The notes under the pieces: model-generated
The model's input: only the letters and a program-made list of their open reading frames with translations
Told to the model about the DNA's origin: nothing
The model's database searches: none
In this document: in pieces, positions 1-6,378 of the stretch
Position numbering within the stretch: the stretch's first letter is position 1
Layout: every line of letters starts with the position of its first letter
Program-made: the position numbers and the translations under genes
Source: Candidatus Omnitrophota bacterium
GTDB taxonomy: Bacteria > Ratteibacteria > UBA8468 > B48-G9 > JAFGKM01
DNA: 6,411 nt
Assembly: GCA_023819545.1 (NCBI GenBank)
Contig: JAMWCA010000071.1
Location: 1 to 6,411 of the forward strand
Direction: 5' to 3'

Positions 1-1256
1 GAATAATAAACAAAAGCAGAGTTCCAGTCATATCCAGGGAAACAAATTATTATATACTCATTTGGTTCAGTATGTTTTTTTACTATCGCACCTACATCTA
101 AAGCAAGAGGAGCATCAAATTTGTGATATCTGTAAGCATATTTAATAGAAATTCCTGTGTTTAGAAAAATAAAGATTAGAAGGAATAGGTTTTTTAATAA
201 TCTGTTTTTTAAAATTTTTCTTATATATAAAATCCCTTCAGAACAAAAAATACTTACTGTTGGAGTAATGACCATATTATAATAGTGATGGCATTGTAGT
301 TTTATAAGAATAAAATAAAATAGAAAAGAAGATATAGCAAGAGAATAAAAATATTGATAATTTATTCTTTTTTTAAGTGCAAAAATACCAAAAAAGGTAG
401 GTATTATAGTTAAAGGAGTTAGAAGTTCAGGATATAAATTTAAAATTCCTTGTTTATATGTTTCAAAAATAAATCTTTCTTTAATAGTTCCAAAATTTCT
501 TGCTCTATATGTTTTATCAGCAAGGGTTAACCAAAAATGCCCGTATAAAAAGTTCATTCTTTCACAGTAAAGTTGCCATAGTATCATAATTGAAATAGGA
601 ATGGAAAGGGAGAAGAATAAGATGAATTTGTTAAATTTTTTATTTTTGAAAAAGATAAGATATAAAATCGGGATTAGAAAAAATGGACCATAAAGGGATT
701 TGTGAAGGAAAGAAAGAGTAGCAATGATAATACCAAAAATCCAGAAATAAATATTTTGTTCTAAAATGCCTTTTGTGAAAAAATAAAGAAATCCAATTAT
801 AGTTGTTATAACTGTTGGTTCCATTAAAAAGGTTCTATTAAAGTGGATATTTATAGGGATAGATAAATAAAAAAAAGTGGATAATAAAGAAAAATTAATG
901 TCAGAAGTTAATAAAAGTAAAAGTTTGAAAAATAGAAAAGCACCAATATATGACATTATAATTGAAACCACTCTACCCCATACTTCAGAAGGATTAAAAA
1001 TTCTATAAAAAATGCATACTATTGCTTGATAAATAGGAAATTCAAGAAAAATATAACCGTCATCGGGTCCAAAAACATCAATTTCTGTTTTAAAAAGATT
1101 AATCCCATTTTTATAAAAATTTTTAACCACTGATGCAGTTTGAGTTTGTCTGAAAGAATACGTATCAAGTATTGGACTGTTTATATGATAAAAATAAATA
1201 GGGGAAAAAAATAAAAAAATAAGAATAAGTTTTAAAGTATATACTTTTTTGTTCAT
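1..1256 (-). CDS. GT-C fold polytopic membrane glycosyltransferase (ArnT/PMT/RgtA-like), C-terminus cut by window edge
   Basis: The frame is open from an ATG at 1256 to the left edge: 418 residues are visible and no stop is reached. About ten or eleven hydrophobic segments can be seen (roughly residues 9-25, 74-86, 96-116, 122-137, 148-164, 169-184, 190-203, 211-229, 279-294, 302-319, 356-371). The first extracytoplasmic loop carries D31-T-Y-S-F-R-Q-T-Q-T-A, the acidic/Arg signature of many GT39/PMT-like proteins. It is followed by E72-F-P-I-Y-Q and later R141-T-F-L-M-E-P and H323-H-Y-Y. Such enzymes move a sugar from a polyprenyl-phosphate donor to a lipid, glycan or protein on the outer face of the inner membrane. 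D31 is the likely catalytic base by family analogy. The start lies 12 bases after the GT2 stop, with only a weak AAAGACAG-like ribosome site, so translation may be coupled. The family usually has 450-550 residues, so roughly the last fifth is probably missing. The acceptor cannot be told. The family call is fairly sure, the specificity unknown. Confidence 0.8.
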   Translation of the reverse strand, partial: MNKKVYTLKLILIFLFFSPIYFYHINSPILDTYSFRQTQTASVVKNFYKNGINLFKTEIDVFGPDDGYIFLEFPIYQAIVCIFYRIFNPSEVWGRVVSIIMSYIGAFLFFKLLLLLTSDINFSLLSTFFYLSIPINIHFNRTFLMEPTVITTIIGFLYFFTKGILEQNIYFWIFGIIIATLSFLHKSLYGPFFLIPILYLIFFKNKKFNKFILFFSLSIPISIMILWQLYCERMNFLYGHFWLTLADKTYRARNFGTIKERFIFETYKQGILNLYPELLTPLTIIPTFFGIFALKKRINYQYFYSLAISSFLFYFILIKLQCHHYYNMVITPTVSIFCSEGILYIRKILKNRLLKNLFLLIFIFLNTGISIKYAYRYHKFDAPLALDVGAIVKKHTEPNEYIIICFPGYDWNSAFVYY

Positions 1257-1268
1257 TTTTATCTGTCT

Positions 1269-2573
1269 TTATTCATCTTCTATTTCCTTTTGAAGAATAT
1301 ACAAAGAAATTTTTTTAAATATTTTTAATACCTTTTTTTGAAAATTAACACCCAATAATTTTAAAGTAATTTTACTGCCGAATTTTAAAAGTTGATAAAA
1401 AAATTTTTCAGAACGTTTTACTCCTAAAGTGGGTTTTAAAATTTGTTTCTTCTTTATTTTCTCAAAGAATCCCCTTGCCTCAAAAATATTGTTAAATCCA
1501 TACCGATATCCTTTATATATTTTAGTTGAGAAAAAATTTGAAATGAATATTTCAGAAGAATAATGATCTTCTTTTAAAATTTTCTCTATCTCAATTTTTT
1601 CTTTTTTTAAAAATTCAAAGAATTTGTTCTCCACATATGAAACATCAATACCAAACTTTTTAATATATAATATGTCAAAATATATTTTTTTAACATATTT
1701 TAAATAATCTATGGTGTAAGGTAAATTTAATTGTTGTCCCATTTTATAAAGAGTTGCAGCAATACAATTTGAAAAGATATATTCTTTAAAAGGCATATCT
1801 TTCAACAAAGTTTGTTTGATCCAATCCACCCATTCTTTATATTCATCCATAGTAGTTTGTAAAAATCTTAACTGTTGAGTAGTATTTTGGCTCCAGTGTC
1901 CAAATATTATTATAGGTCCATCATAGAAAACGTAGTATTCTATATTTGCTAATGTGTAACAAGCAATGTTATAATCCCCCATATGACCGAAAGGAAATAA
2001 AGTTTTATATTTCTCAATTAATTCAAGGATAAATGATGTGCTATAAAAAGAATTGGTTACATCTGGTGTCCCTGGCAATAAGTCCAAGTTATCAAAAATT
2101 TTTTCTAACTGTTTTTTAGAATCCTTTATTAATATTTCTTCTGTATGAAAAGGAATTTTCAACATATTTTTCTCATTTGAACCACACCAGTCAGGATAAT
2201 AATAAACAACTCTGTTTGAAAAAGTTAAAATTGGGGGTTGGAATTTACTCAAAATACTATAACAGAAATTTAAAGTATTTTTTACAAATACATCGTCATC
2301 AAAAAATAAAATTAAATATTCACCCCTTGCCTGTTTCATTGAGAACTCAAAAAACTTTTCTTTTGGAATCCAAATAGGAGAATAAATATATCTTATTTTG
2401 GGATTTTGCTTCATTAAATTTTCAACAAGTTCTTTTGTATTATCAGAGGAATTATTATCACATATCACTATCTCATAATCATCAAAATCTTGGTCAACAA
2501 TTGAAGGTATCGCACTTTCTACTAATAACTTTGCTCTATTTCTTGTTGGAACTATTATAGAAAAAAATGGCAT
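1269..2573 (-). CDS. GT2 family glycosyltransferase with GT-A fold and long C-terminal extension
   Basis: This 434-residue cytoplasmic protein begins directly with the GT2 hallmark FFSIIVPTRNRAKLL (residues 3-17), followed by IVICDNNSSDNT (35-46). The metal- and nucleotide-sugar-binding acidic cluster is FFDDDVF (90-96), the equivalent of DXD. Further on, FPFGHMGDYN (193-202) places D200 where GT2 enzymes carry the acidic catalytic region, and FGHWSQN (224-230) resembles a donor/acceptor loop of a GT2 subgroup. The catalytic domain ends near residue 240. The remaining ~190 residues are Lys-rich, mostly helical-looking and of no recognised family. The last 45 residues are basic with hydrophobic faces and could bind the membrane, but no clear transmembrane span is present. 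The ATG at 2573 has a good ribosome site (AAAGGA, spacing 6) inside the last codons of the gene before it. Expected role: transfer of one sugar from a nucleotide donor to the lipid-linked glycan. Donor and linkage cannot be inferred. Confidence 0.9.
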   Translation of the reverse strand: MPFFSIIVPTRNRAKLLVESAIPSIVDQDFDDYEIVICDNNSSDNTKELVENLMKQNPKIRYIYSPIWIPKEKFFEFSMKQARGEYLILFFDDDVFVKNTLNFCYSILSKFQPPILTFSNRVVYYYPDWCGSNEKNMLKIPFHTEEILIKDSKKQLEKIFDNLDLLPGTPDVTNSFYSTSFILELIEKYKTLFPFGHMGDYNIACYTLANIEYYVFYDGPIIIFGHWSQNTTQQLRFLQTTMDEYKEWVDWIKQTLLKDMPFKEYIFSNCIAATLYKMGQQLNLPYTIDYLKYVKKIYFDILYIKKFGIDVSYVENKFFEFLKKEKIEIEKILKEDHYSSEIFISNFFSTKIYKGYRYGFNNIFEARGFFEKIKKKQILKPTLGVKRSEKFFYQLLKFGSKITLKLLGVNFQKKVLKIFKKISLYILQKEIEDE

Positions 2574-2576
2574 TTC

Positions 2577-4271
2577 TTATCCTTTATTATATCCTTTTCT
2601 TTTCAAAAAAAGCCATAATATTTGATATCCTCTCCCTTCGCTCATCAATTCAATTTTTTCTTTTTCCTCCATAATTTCTAATGCTTTACAATTAAATATA
2701 TAAGGTTTCAATTCATCATCAACACTCAAAATTTTTTTTATAATATATGCCTCTGAAAATAAATCTATTAAATATTTCGTGGTACCGGGTACATCTTTTT
2801 CGTGAACTTCGATTAATAAATCAAATTTATTAACTAATATTCCCCAATTTTTAGTTTCTTTGTAGAAAATATATCTTTCTGCTCCTTCACAATCAGAAAA
2901 AATTAAACCATCTCCATTTAATTTTATTTCATCAATTTTTTCCAATGAAAAATATTTGCTTATTATAATCCTATCAGAAACATTATTTATCAACGCATTT
3001 TTATAACAAAGTTTTCTTGCTTCATCGTCTATATCAAAAGCATATATTCTTGCTTCCGGAATTCGCATTGCAAATCCGATTGCATAGTAACCTTCTGCAC
3101 AACCAATGTTTATTATAGTAGAATATTTTTTTTTGCAAATTTCCTCTATTAAATCATGTAATTCCGACTCATAAGTTCCAAGTAATTTTGGAGCAAGAGC
3201 ACTGCATATGGATTTTAGTTCACTATATTTCATTTCTTTAAAGGGGCCATTTATAACTTTGAAATCTGGTATTAAATTTTTAAGTTTTATAACAATTTCC
3301 CTTTCTTTTCTCTTCTTCTCGCTATTTAACATTTTGACTTCTCTCTCTTGTAAAATGATATAAAATATTAGAAGAATTTTTCTGCTGATTTTATTTGAGA
3401 AAATATAATCTTTAGAAGACAACTTTCTTATATACTTTTTTACTATATATTTTACATATATTGAAAAATTGAAATTTTCCGGGAATCTATATTTGAAAGG
3501 AGTAATTTGTCTATATTTTATGTATTCATTTTTAAAAGGATTTTTGGAGAGATACATCCACGGTTTTATTTTTCCTGTAAAATGAACAATATAAGGATCT
3601 TCAACAATTTCAGCATATCTTATTTTATAATTAGGATTGAGAAATAAGGGCTCATAGACATTATAGCTTAATGGTAACTCAAGCCAATCGTTAAAAAGAG
3701 TAGCATTTAAAGCGTCTTGATCAGGATATAGTAATTTATCAGTATTTTTTTTAATCCAATCCAAAACTTTAATATGTAAATTTTCTTTTCTCCATTTGGT
3801 AAGATTTATAAGCAGAACACCAGAATTGAAATATTTTTTATTTTGGGGTATATTTAAACGTAAGAAATAATTTCCTACATCTCCTAAATCTTGAACTGCT
3901 GCTAAAGCATATTTTTCAATATTTATATTCCATAATGAGGTCAATGATTTTCTTACAATTATATCAGAATCTAAATATAAAATTTTATCTATTTTTTGGG
4001 GTAAATATTCAGGAAGCATTATTCTATAATAAATAATATATGAAGAAACAATGGGGAAAGTGTCAAATATATTATTATCAACATTATAAAAATTGATTTC
4101 AACTCTATATTTCTCTACAAAATTTTTCAACAGTCTTATATGTCTTGTTTTAACGCTTTTATCATGAAGAGCATATATACCACTAACATCAGTATTATTT
4201 CTTAAGAGTGAGCAAAGCATTGTAGCTGCATGCGGAAGATATTTTTTATTAAAAGCACATGCTATATACAT
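2577..4271 (-). CDS. Two-domain protein: GT8 glycosyltransferase fused to SAM-dependent methyltransferase
   Basis: This is a 564-residue protein if started at the ATG at 4271, chosen because GGAGG lies 5 bases upstream; an in-frame ATG at 4283 would add only MEVK. Residues 1-265 are a GT8 domain (retaining, GT-A fold): MYIACAFNKKYLPHA at the N-terminus, metal-binding YLDSDIIV (D101, D103), FNSGVLLIN (148-156), PDQDALN (183-189) and HFTGKIKPW (230-238). Residues 266-313 are a basic/hydrophobic linker. Residues 314-564 form a class I methyltransferase: GPFKEM (342-347), LLGTYESEL (363-371), SAM-binding motif I IINIGCAEGYYAIG (386-399), acidic D413 after strand 2, FSDCEGAE (458-465) and LLIEVHE (485-491), the last two recalling FkbM-like O-methyltransferases. 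Inferred role: add a hexose or related sugar to the lipid-linked glycan in the cytoplasm and methylate it or a neighbouring residue. It sits right after wzt and 3 bases before the GT2 gene. Domain calls are firm; donor, acceptor and methylation site are unknown. Confidence 0.9.
   Translation of the reverse strand: MYIACAFNKKYLPHAATMLCSLLRNNTDVSGIYALHDKSVKTRHIRLLKNFVEKYRVEINFYNVDNNIFDTFPIVSSYIIYYRIMLPEYLPQKIDKILYLDSDIIVRKSLTSLWNINIEKYALAAVQDLGDVGNYFLRLNIPQNKKYFNSGVLLINLTKWRKENLHIKVLDWIKKNTDKLLYPDQDALNATLFNDWLELPLSYNVYEPLFLNPNYKIRYAEIVEDPYIVHFTGKIKPWMYLSKNPFKNEYIKYRQITPFKYRFPENFNFSIYVKYIVKKYIRKLSSKDYIFSNKISRKILLIFYIILQEREVKMLNSEKKRKEREIVIKLKNLIPDFKVINGPFKEMKYSELKSICSALAPKLLGTYESELHDLIEEICKKKYSTIINIGCAEGYYAIGFAMRIPEARIYAFDIDDEARKLCYKNALINNVSDRIIISKYFSLEKIDEIKLNGDGLIFSDCEGAERYIFYKETKNWGILVNKFDLLIEVHEKDVPGTTKYLIDLFSEAYIIKKILSVDDELKPYIFNCKALEIMEEKEKIELMSEGRGYQILWLFLKRKGYNKG
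2580..2585 (-). promoter_or_regulatory. Ribosome-binding site of the GT2 gene, inside the preceding gene's last codons
   Basis: Minus-strand AAAGGA ends 6 bases before the ATG at 2573. It encodes most of the final Lys-Gly of the GT8-methyltransferase protein, and its last A-base neighbourhood runs into that gene's TAA stop (2579-2577). Ribosomes finishing the upstream gene are thus positioned to restart on GT2. Confidence 0.7.
3330..3347 (-). promoter_or_regulatory. Candidate internal ribosome site and start at the GT8-methyltransferase junction
   Basis: At the domain boundary the minus strand reads GAGAGAGAAGTCAAAATG, a purine-rich stretch 5-6 bases before an in-frame ATG (3332-3330). The last 12 bases match 10 of 12 with the GAGGTTAAAATG that starts the whole gene; both encode Glu-Val-Lys-Met, with the two differences at third codon positions. 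Initiation here would give a free 251-residue methyltransferase. It may be an active internal start or only a relic of a formerly separate gene. Confidence 0.4.
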
Positions 4272-4276
4272 TTTAA

Positions 4277-4281
4277 CCTCC
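4277..4281 (-). promoter_or_regulatory. Strong ribosome-binding site that sets the start of the GT8-methyltransferase gene
   Basis: Minus-strand GGAGG ends 5 bases before the ATG at 4271. The site overlaps the other in-frame ATG at 4283 (its G is the first base of GGAGG), so that upstream ATG cannot use it and has only the A-rich tail of wzt before it. The GT8 domain conventionally begins at its first beta strand, which matches the 4271 start. The site lies within the 12 bases between the wzt stop and the new start. Confidence 0.8.
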
Positions 4282-4283
4282 AT

Positions 4284-5516
4284 TTATTTCTTAAAAAAAT
4301 TCCATTTTAATGCAGGAAACAGAAGTGTTGGTCTTTTTGTTGCTGATAACATAGAAGAACCGATTTTTCCCCCTTTAACAATAAATTTAAGTACCATTTG
4401 ATTATTTCCAGGGGGTAATATCCAACCAACACCATCTATTCCAGCTAACATTTCAATTCTATATTCACCATCATTTAATAATCCACTAGGAATAAAAGTT
4501 TTAAGTATAATATTTCCACAAGGGAGAATATATGGTTCTACATCTACGTGAAATGACCACCAAAGACATACATTAGATTTATTTTCATATAAAGCATAAC
4601 CAATTGATAATCTTGGGTTTTTTTCAAATACATTTAATTCTATCTCTATCCCAATATCTTCATTTTTTAAATATACTGGAATTGTCGGTTTATCTTTTTT
4701 CTCTATTAGGTTGAAACTTAACACCTCAAAGAATTCATTTTTTAATTTTTTTTGAAAGGAAGTTTCATTTCTGAAAAAGGAAGAAACATATTCTTTAATA
4801 AGTTTAGAAATATCTTCTGAAATTTTAACAATTTTTCCCTTATCAAGCCATATACATTTAGTGCATAATGACTCTATTGCACCCATATTATGACTTACAA
4901 ATAAAACTGTTCTTGCCTCTTTTGTAAGAGTTTCCATTTTACCAAGACATTTTTTTTGGAATGAAATATCTCCAACTGCTAAAACTTCATCTACAAGTAA
5001 TATATCTGGTTCAAAATGTGCAGCAACTGAAAAAGCAAGGCGAACATACATACCAGAAGAATAATATTTAACAGGTGTATCAAGGAATTTTTCAAGCTCA
5101 GCAAAAGAAACTATTTCATCAAATTTTTTATCTATTTCTTTCTTTTTCATTCCAAGTATTGCACCATTTAAATATATATTTTCTCTTCCAGTTAGTTCTG
5201 GATGGAAACCAATTCCAACTTCAAGTAAACTGCCAACTCTTCCATAAACTTCTGCATAGCCATCTGTTGGTTCTGTTATTCTTGAAAGTATTTTAAGTAA
5301 TGTTGTTTTTCCTGCTCCATTTGGTCCAATTATACCTACGACCTCTCCTCTTTTTATTTCAAAACTTAGATTTTTTAAAGCCCATATAAATTGTTGATTT
5401 TTTTTCTTTTCTCTTTTAAAAAACTTAATTATTTCCTCTCTTATTGTTTTGTATGGTAACCTTTCTCCTATTCTATACTTTTTACTTAAATTTTCTACTT
5501 TTATTGCTGTTTCCAT
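4284..5516 (-). CDS. wzt: Polysaccharide ABC exporter ATPase with C-terminal glycan-binding domain (Wzt type)
   Basis: This is a 410-residue ATP-binding subunit of an O-antigen/capsule/teichoic acid class ABC exporter. The nucleotide-binding domain spans about 1-245, with Walker A GPNGAGKTT (64-72), signature YSSGM (152-156), Walker B ILLVDEVLAVGD (172-183) and switch His209 in FVSHN. The insert between strands (KKYRIGERLPYKTIREEI, residues 12-29) and SLLEVGIGFHPELTGRENIYLNG (96-118) are typical of the Wzt/TagH group. After a short linker, residues ~262-410 form a beta-rich region ending in RPTLLFPALKWNF, which fits in place and length the Wzt C-terminal carbohydrate-binding domain known from E. 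coli O8/O9a. In those systems the domain recognises a modified non-reducing end before export. The gene starts 2 bases after the wzm stop with no clear ribosome site, suggesting coupled translation with its partner. Glycan specificity cannot be read from the sequence. Confidence 0.95.
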   Translation of the reverse strand: METAIKVENLSKKYRIGERLPYKTIREEIIKFFKREKKKNQQFIWALKNLSFEIKRGEVVGIIGPNGAGKTTLLKILSRITEPTDGYAEVYGRVGSLLEVGIGFHPELTGRENIYLNGAILGMKKKEIDKKFDEIVSFAELEKFLDTPVKYYSSGMYVRLAFSVAAHFEPDILLVDEVLAVGDISFQKKCLGKMETLTKEARTVLFVSHNMGAIESLCTKCIWLDKGKIVKISEDISKLIKEYVSSFFRNETSFQKKLKNEFFEVLSFNLIEKKDKPTIPVYLKNEDIGIEIELNVFEKNPRLSIGYALYENKSNVCLWWSFHVDVEPYILPCGNIILKTFIPSGLLNDGEYRIEMLAGIDGVGWILPPGNNQMVLKFIVKGGKIGSSMLSATKRPTLLFPALKWNFFKK

Positions 5517-5518
5517 GT

Positions 5519-6337
5519 TTATACTACATCAGCAAATGTTCTTTCCATATTTTTGAAAAAATAAAAACCAACTATAAAAAAGATAAAAATGATGATGAGA
5601 GAAAGCCACATAATATTTAAAGAAGATATTTCTTTTCCGATAAGAGACCATCTTGTCCCTTCTATAACACCTACCATTGGATTTAAACTATAAATTAATC
5701 TGAATTTTTCAGGAATTACAGAAACAGGATAAACAATTGGAGATAAAAAGAACCAAACTTGTATGAGAAAATTCATTACATATCTAATATCTCTATAATA
5801 AACATTTAATGCAGAAAGGTATAGAGAAACTGAAAACGATGTAATAACTGCAATAAAAAGAAATATAGGGAAATATATTAAGTTTTTTGTTATTGGAATT
5901 TTATAAAAGATTAAAAATATGACTAAAACTATAAAAGAAAAAAAGAAATCAACAAGATGGCTTAAAACAGAAGAAAGAGGTAATAAGATTTTCGGGAAAT
6001 ATATCTTTGTTATTATTTTTTGATGTTCTACAACACTATTTGTAGCGAAAATTAAACTATTTGCAAAATAACTCCATACAATTAAACCTGTATAAGAGAA
6101 AATTGGATATGGAATATTATCTGATGGAATTTTGGCAAACTTACCAAAAAATATTGTGAATATTGTCATCATAAAAAGTGGTTGTAAAATCGCCCATCCT
6201 ATTCCAAATATTGTTTGTTTATATTTTACCTTTATATCTTTCCATATTAAAAAAAATAAAAGTTCTCTATATTCATAAATTTCTTTTAAATCTATTGCTT
6301 CCAATCTTTTTTTAGGTTTTATAATTGTTTTTTCCAT
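5519..6337 (-). CDS. wzm: Polysaccharide ABC exporter membrane subunit (Wzm type, ABC-2 permease)
   Basis: This 272-residue integral membrane protein is of usual Wzm/TagG length (about 255-280). The cytoplasmic N-terminus leads through LIWKDIKVKYKQTIFGIGW (30-48), the conserved entry segment of ABC-2 polysaccharide permeases. About six hydrophobic spans follow (roughly 44-65, 78-98, 117-145, 154-177, 187-207, 243-262). NVYYRDIRYVMNF (178-190), FFLSPIVYP (196-204), YSLNPMVGVIEGTRW (216-230) and the terminal ERTFADVV are family hallmarks. It pairs with the Wzt ATPase to move an undecaprenyl-linked polysaccharide across the inner membrane. It is the first gene of the block. The ATG at 6337 is preceded by AAATTAAACAAA, with no Shine-Dalgarno match, and by a promoter only 12 bases upstream (-10 to ATG). 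This suggests initiation on a nearly leaderless message. No alternative upstream start is apparent within the window. Confidence 0.95.
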   Translation of the reverse strand: MEKTIIKPKKRLEAIDLKEIYEYRELLFFLIWKDIKVKYKQTIFGIGWAILQPLFMMTIFTIFFGKFAKIPSDNIPYPIFSYTGLIVWSYFANSLIFATNSVVEHQKIITKIYFPKILLPLSSVLSHLVDFFFSFIVLVIFLIFYKIPITKNLIYFPIFLFIAVITSFSVSLYLSALNVYYRDIRYVMNFLIQVWFFLSPIVYPVSVIPEKFRLIYSLNPMVGVIEGTRWSLIGKEISSLNIMWLSLIIIFIFFIVGFYFFKNMERTFADVV

Positions 6338-6370
6338 TTTGTTTAATTTATTTTAAACAAATTAAACAAA
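6338..6370. repeat. Short direct and inverted repeats over the promoter (possible operator)
   Basis: On the plus strand the 9-mer TTAAACAAA occurs twice in perfect tandem (6353-6361 and 6362-6370), and its reverse complement TTTGTTTAA lies at 6338-6346. The outer copies extend to a perfect 10-bp inverted repeat (6338-6347 and 6361-6370) with a 13-base centre that holds the -10 hexamer. The tandem copies fill most of the -35/-10 spacer. A separate perfect palindrome, ACAAATTTGT (6366-6375), overlaps the -35. The layout fits a repressor operator. Because the region is nearly all A and T, chance or DNA-bending remains possible. Confidence 0.5.
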
Positions 6371-6378
6371 TTTGTCAA
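6350..6378 (-). promoter_or_regulatory. Sigma70-like promoter of the wzm operon
   Basis: Reading the minus strand, a perfect -35 TTGACA (6378-6373) is followed by exactly 17 bases and a -10 TAAAAT (6355-6350, 5 of 6 matches to TATAAT). Only 12 bases separate the -10 from the wzm ATG at 6337, so transcription should start near 6343 and leave a leader of about six bases. This is the only convincing promoter in the window and should drive all five genes, as no terminator is seen between them. The spacing and hexamers are read directly; the start site is inferred. Confidence 0.75.

Noticed and set aside
1257..1268. Possible terminator or promoter between GT2 and the GT-C gene
   Set aside because: The gap is only 12 bases, with no inverted repeat and no promoter hexamers, so the genes are best read as one transcript.
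2177..2377. 66-codon plus-strand open frame
   Set aside because: It lies wholly inside the GT2 gene on the opposite strand, shows no known motif, and its composition mirrors the conserved GT2 codons.
5075..5296. 73-codon plus-strand open frame
   Set aside because: It is antisense to the core ATPase motifs of wzt; its Leu/Phe/Gln-rich translation is the complement of conserved coding sequence, with no independent support.
6338..6370. Inverted repeat read as a hairpin terminator or RNA attenuator
   Set aside because: The arms contain almost no G or C, no clear U-tract function follows, and most of the repeat lies upstream of the inferred transcription start, so it would not be in the wzm message.
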